This document shows positions 41,400-43,616 of a stretch of 43,616 nt of DNA, one piece after another. The position numbers were made by a program, and so were the translations under genes. The DNA comes from Stenomitos rutilans HA7619-LM2. GTDB taxonomy: Bacteria; Cyanobacteriota; Cyanobacteriia; Leptolyngbyales; Leptolyngbyaceae. The DNA lies in assembly GCA_019358945.1 (NCBI GenBank), contig JAHHIE010000056.1:1-43616 (forward strand), in the 5' to 3' direction. The notes under the pieces were generated by a model. That model saw only the letters and a program-made list of their open reading frames with translations, ran no database searches and was not told the origin of the DNA. Each line of letters begins with the position of its first letter. Position 1 is the stretch's first letter.

Positions 41400-43100
41400 T
41401 TAAAAAACAAACGTCGTGCGAATCACACCAATGAGAATGTCATCGTTGCTGCTGTTGTGATCCGGTGCTGTAAGCCAGATCAGTCCCGGTGTGATGGCAA
41501 TGTTGTCGGTCAGTTGGAACTGGTAAAAGCCTTCAACGTGGAGAGACGTGTCACTGTCTTCCAAAAAGTTCAGGCGGCGGCTGGCGTTGGTGACTTTAGG
41601 TTCCATCCCGACGATAATGCCTGCAATATTTCCCTTCCGAAAGAGATCGGGAAACGCCAGCGCCACTGCCCAGTTCCAGATGTCTACGCTGCCTCTAGTG
41701 CCGCTCAGCACATTGGCATTGGTATACCCAACCGAACCATTCAGCACAATTTTAGGACTGAATTTGAACGAGGCTTCGATCCCAAACGAGTCACTATTGA
41801 ACGCGCTACCCAGATTGCTGAGGTTGGCATTGTTGCTGCCGCCACTGCCGTTTGCTGTGAAGTCGTTGTTGTAAGCATGGATGTAGGTTAGCCCGATCGC
41901 CAGTGGCTCGAAGGGTCTAAACGTGAGTTGGGCGATCGCGCCAAAGGGGCCGTTAAATAAGCCACTATCGGAACCTGGATTTGAGGCATCATTTGCCAGA
42001 TAGCCCAAACTCAGCTCTAGCTTTTCACTAAATTCGTGCTTAATACCAATACCAGCACCGTTGAGCAAGTAGTAAATTGAGTTGCGGGTGCCAAAGTGAG
42101 ATAATGCACCACTGCCACCATCCCCATCCAAAAAGGGATTGATCGTGTCTGTAAAGTCATCGATCGCGCCTGCATTTGCTTCCAGCACAATGGAGGTCTT
42201 TTCGCCCAGCTTGAACTGGTACAGCAAGGCATCAATACCAATGGTGTTTGTGCCATCAGGAGAGGCAGCGAGCCGAAGATCGCCTTCTGGCGTGAATGTA
42301 GCGTTTGATGAGAAGGGCTGTAAATTGAGTGCTTGTAGCCGCACTCGCAGCAAATCTTCGCCGTTGAAGCTGGTGTCGAAGTTAAGCCGGATGCGATCGC
42401 CCAGAACGGTGTTCTTTTGCACCGCGTTACCGTTAACCGTATCCCCTGTCGCCACACCAGCTACCGCAAAGATGGCTTCGGCATTCAGTTTTGTGGTCGT
42501 TGAAAACTGTTGTTTTTCTAGCGTGGTAGTCCGGGCTTCCAACGTATCAATGCGACCGCGCAGGGTTGCCAGTTCCGTAGCGAACGTTTCCTGCAATCTC
42601 TGTAAGACGGCCAGATCTTCTTTTTTGACCAGGTCAGCCGTTCCTGCTGCAATGAGTTCGTTGATTCGATCCATGCAGGCATTCAAACCAGCCGCAAATT
42701 CGTAGCGAGTCAGTGCCCGATTACCCCGGTACGTTTTGTCAGGATACCCCACAATGCAGCCATAGCGTTCTACCAATGATTGCAACGCTTGAAAGGCCCA
42801 GTCAGTCGGTCTCACATCCGTTAACTGAGAAACAGAAGTGACCTGATCCACGGCATCGTCTGATTCACCAGGCGTGATGGTCGAACCAGCCTGAGCGATC
42901 GTCGCTGCCTCAGGGGTTGTAGATATAGGCTTCCCATCTGCCACGATCGTCCCCTCGAGCGGTGTCGCTGCCGGGGCCGTTGGTATGGCAGCTTGTTCAG
43001 GGGCGCGATCGGGTCGAGCCGTCTGTGCAGAAGCTGCCAGCACCACAGCACTCAGCAGGACTGGGCTAATCAGAAGGGAATGAATAAAGTATTTGAACAT
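41400..43100 (-). CDS. SLH-domain OprB-type porin (cyanobacterial iron-uptake porin family)
   Basis: The 566-residue protein has a signal peptide (about 1-25, cleavage near ASA) and a Pro/Ala/Thr-rich linker. One S-layer homology domain follows (about 90-145, with VSQLTDVRPTDWAFQALQSL and LTRYEFAAGLN), which anchors to peptidoglycan-linked polymer. Next come a coiled coil (about 160-205, ATLRGRIDTLEARTTTLEKQ) and an OprB beta-barrel ending in FVF, the terminal aromatic used for outer-membrane insertion. Proteins of this layout are the main cyanobacterial porins and are often annotated as iron-uptake porins. A Fur-like site upstream (43184-43195) is consistent with iron control. It is intact and of usual length. 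Confidence 0.92.
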   Translation of the reverse strand: MFKYFIHSLLISPVLLSAVVLAASAQTARPDRAPEQAAIPTAPAATPLEGTIVADGKPISTTPEAATIAQAGSTITPGESDDAVDQVTSVSQLTDVRPTDWAFQALQSLVERYGCIVGYPDKTYRGNRALTRYEFAAGLNACMDRINELIAAGTADLVKKEDLAVLQRLQETFATELATLRGRIDTLEARTTTLEKQQFSTTTKLNAEAIFAVAGVATGDTVNGNAVQKNTVLGDRIRLNFDTSFNGEDLLRVRLQALNLQPFSSNATFTPEGDLRLAASPDGTNTIGIDALLYQFKLGEKTSIVLEANAGAIDDFTDTINPFLDGDGGSGALSHFGTRNSIYYLLNGAGIGIKHEFSEKLELSLGYLANDASNPGSDSGLFNGPFGAIAQLTFRPFEPLAIGLTYIHAYNNDFTANGSGGSNNANLSNLGSAFNSDSFGIEASFKFSPKIVLNGSVGYTNANVLSGTRGSVDIWNWAVALAFPDLFRKGNIAGIIVGMEPKVTNASRRLNFLEDSDTSLHVEGFYQFQLTDNIAITPGLIWLTAPDHNSSNDDILIGVIRTTFVF

Positions 43101-43489
43101 GAATTAAGAGTCCTCACACGTTACCGAACAACCGTACAGACTAAGCCTGTACAGTGACTAGATTATCGCCGTAAACAAGAACGATAATCATTCTATTTTT
43201 TGTTTAAGCATGGCTCCGACAATAGATTAGAGCTTATGTTTTTGGCTTGCTATCCCCCGTCCCCCCTTAACGTATAAGTTTGGCTGACGCAAGTCACGCA
43301 GCTGAATAGGAATTATTAGCAACATGCTTTTTTACCGTTTAGGCGCTGTCCTTGTCAAGGTCTTCTTGATATTTATTTTCAATAAGCTTTTCAAGGTGCT
43401 GGTTAGGATGAGAGTGAACCTACTGGCCTCGAAACTAGAACGGCAACTGGCATGAGCTACAACGTGCATAGGTGCATGCAATGAAACTG
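43101..43489. other. Porin upstream region and IS flank, no gene
   Basis: The region holds the porin 5' leader and a Fur-like site. The minus-strand open frame at 43332-43598 has no family resemblance and spans the presumed IS end, so it is not called. Confidence 0.5.
43184..43195. promoter_or_regulatory. Fur-box-like sequence upstream of the porin
   Basis: GATAATCATTCT, within AACGATAATCATTCTATTTT, matches the GATAAT-x-ATT hexamer pattern of the Fur consensus (three tandem GATAAT-type hexamers). It lies 84-95 bp upstream of the porin ATG. Site assignment is by eye. Confidence 0.4.
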
Positions 43490-43616
43490 GATTAGAACTT
43501 ACGCATTGACAAAAAGAGTGAAATGTGGTGACTCTAGGATAGTCTCGTAGCCCGCAGAAACCAGTTGTGAGAGAACCGTCTAAGCCCTCAACCGCCAAGT
43601 GTACTTGCGCCCTGTA
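43490..43616 (+). mobile_element. Probable left end of an insertion sequence with truncated transposase start
   Basis: A TTAGAACTTACGCATTGAC end (starting near 43492) resembles the ACTTACGCA ends seen elsewhere in the window. From GTG 43567 an open plus-strand frame runs to the window edge (VREPSKPSTAKCTCAL). This resembles, from memory, the start of a cyanobacterial transposase, but only 16 codons are present. The call is tentative. Confidence 0.35.

Noticed and set aside
43332-43598. Minus-strand 88-codon frame near the right edge
   Set aside because: It crosses a presumed insertion-sequence end and resembles nothing; the plus strand gives a better transposase-like reading.

Overview
The window is chromosomal DNA from a cyanobacterium. 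The octamer GCGATCGC (HIP1) recurs throughout. There is a CpcS/CpeS-type phycobiliprotein lyase, an SLH-OprB porin and a ComFB-domain protein. Intergenic DNA carries heptanucleotide tandem repeats and short palindromic elements typical of filamentous cyanobacteria. A filamentous, non-heterocystous lineage is an inference; the sequence does not name a genus. Both edges appear to fall in insertion sequences: a clear transposase N-terminus on the minus strand at 1-123 and a less certain IS end at 43490-43616.

Region by region. 1-4.1 kb: IS edge, palindromic element, small membrane protein, universal stress protein, then a DUF2232 membrane protein overlapping a CobT-like phosphoribosyltransferase, and a small coiled-coil protein. 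4.5-7.6 kb: bilin lyase and solute-binding lipoprotein on plus, meeting an exported protein and a ComFB (cyclic dinucleotide receptor family) gene on minus. 8.0-12.9 kb, minus: cytochrome b561, HtrA/Deg protease, FHA protein and an AAA-like protein with a degenerate nucleotide site. 13.1-17.2 kb: Ca2+-type P-ATPase and recF, the latter carrying an in-frame insertion built from heptamer arrays. 17.4-20.5 kb is a decaying zone: small exported protein, broken IS630 transposase, MscS/cyclic-nucleotide-binding fragment and a lone HTH-like protein with a strong dyad upstream. 20.5-25.2 kb, minus: three family-2 glycosyltransferases and a Wzx-type flippase. 26.3-32.0 kb, plus: Wza-like export protein, Wzc-like tyrosine autokinase and a kinase-less Wzc/Wzz paralogue. 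Together these two arms form an extracellular or capsular polysaccharide locus. 32.1-38.6 kb: metallophosphoesterase, three tandem exported paralogues with a cysteine-bracketed SH3-like domain, then a TIR-TM-WD40 protein with 14 repeats. 38.8-43.1 kb: CheY-like regulator, ABC half-transporter and SLH porin with a Fur-like site upstream.

The most unusual block is 33.1-38.6 kb. The exported paralogues share four recognisable domain copies and a C-terminal S-x-G-x-P-Q-[R/K]-R motif. They lie directly upstream of a membrane-anchored TIR-WD40 protein. A relic of a second copy of that gene's start sits between paralogues two and three. A second theme is repeat DNA that has entered genes: heptamer arrays code for part of RecF and for the apparent N-terminus of the CobT-like protein. 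No tRNA, rRNA or CRISPR array was seen.
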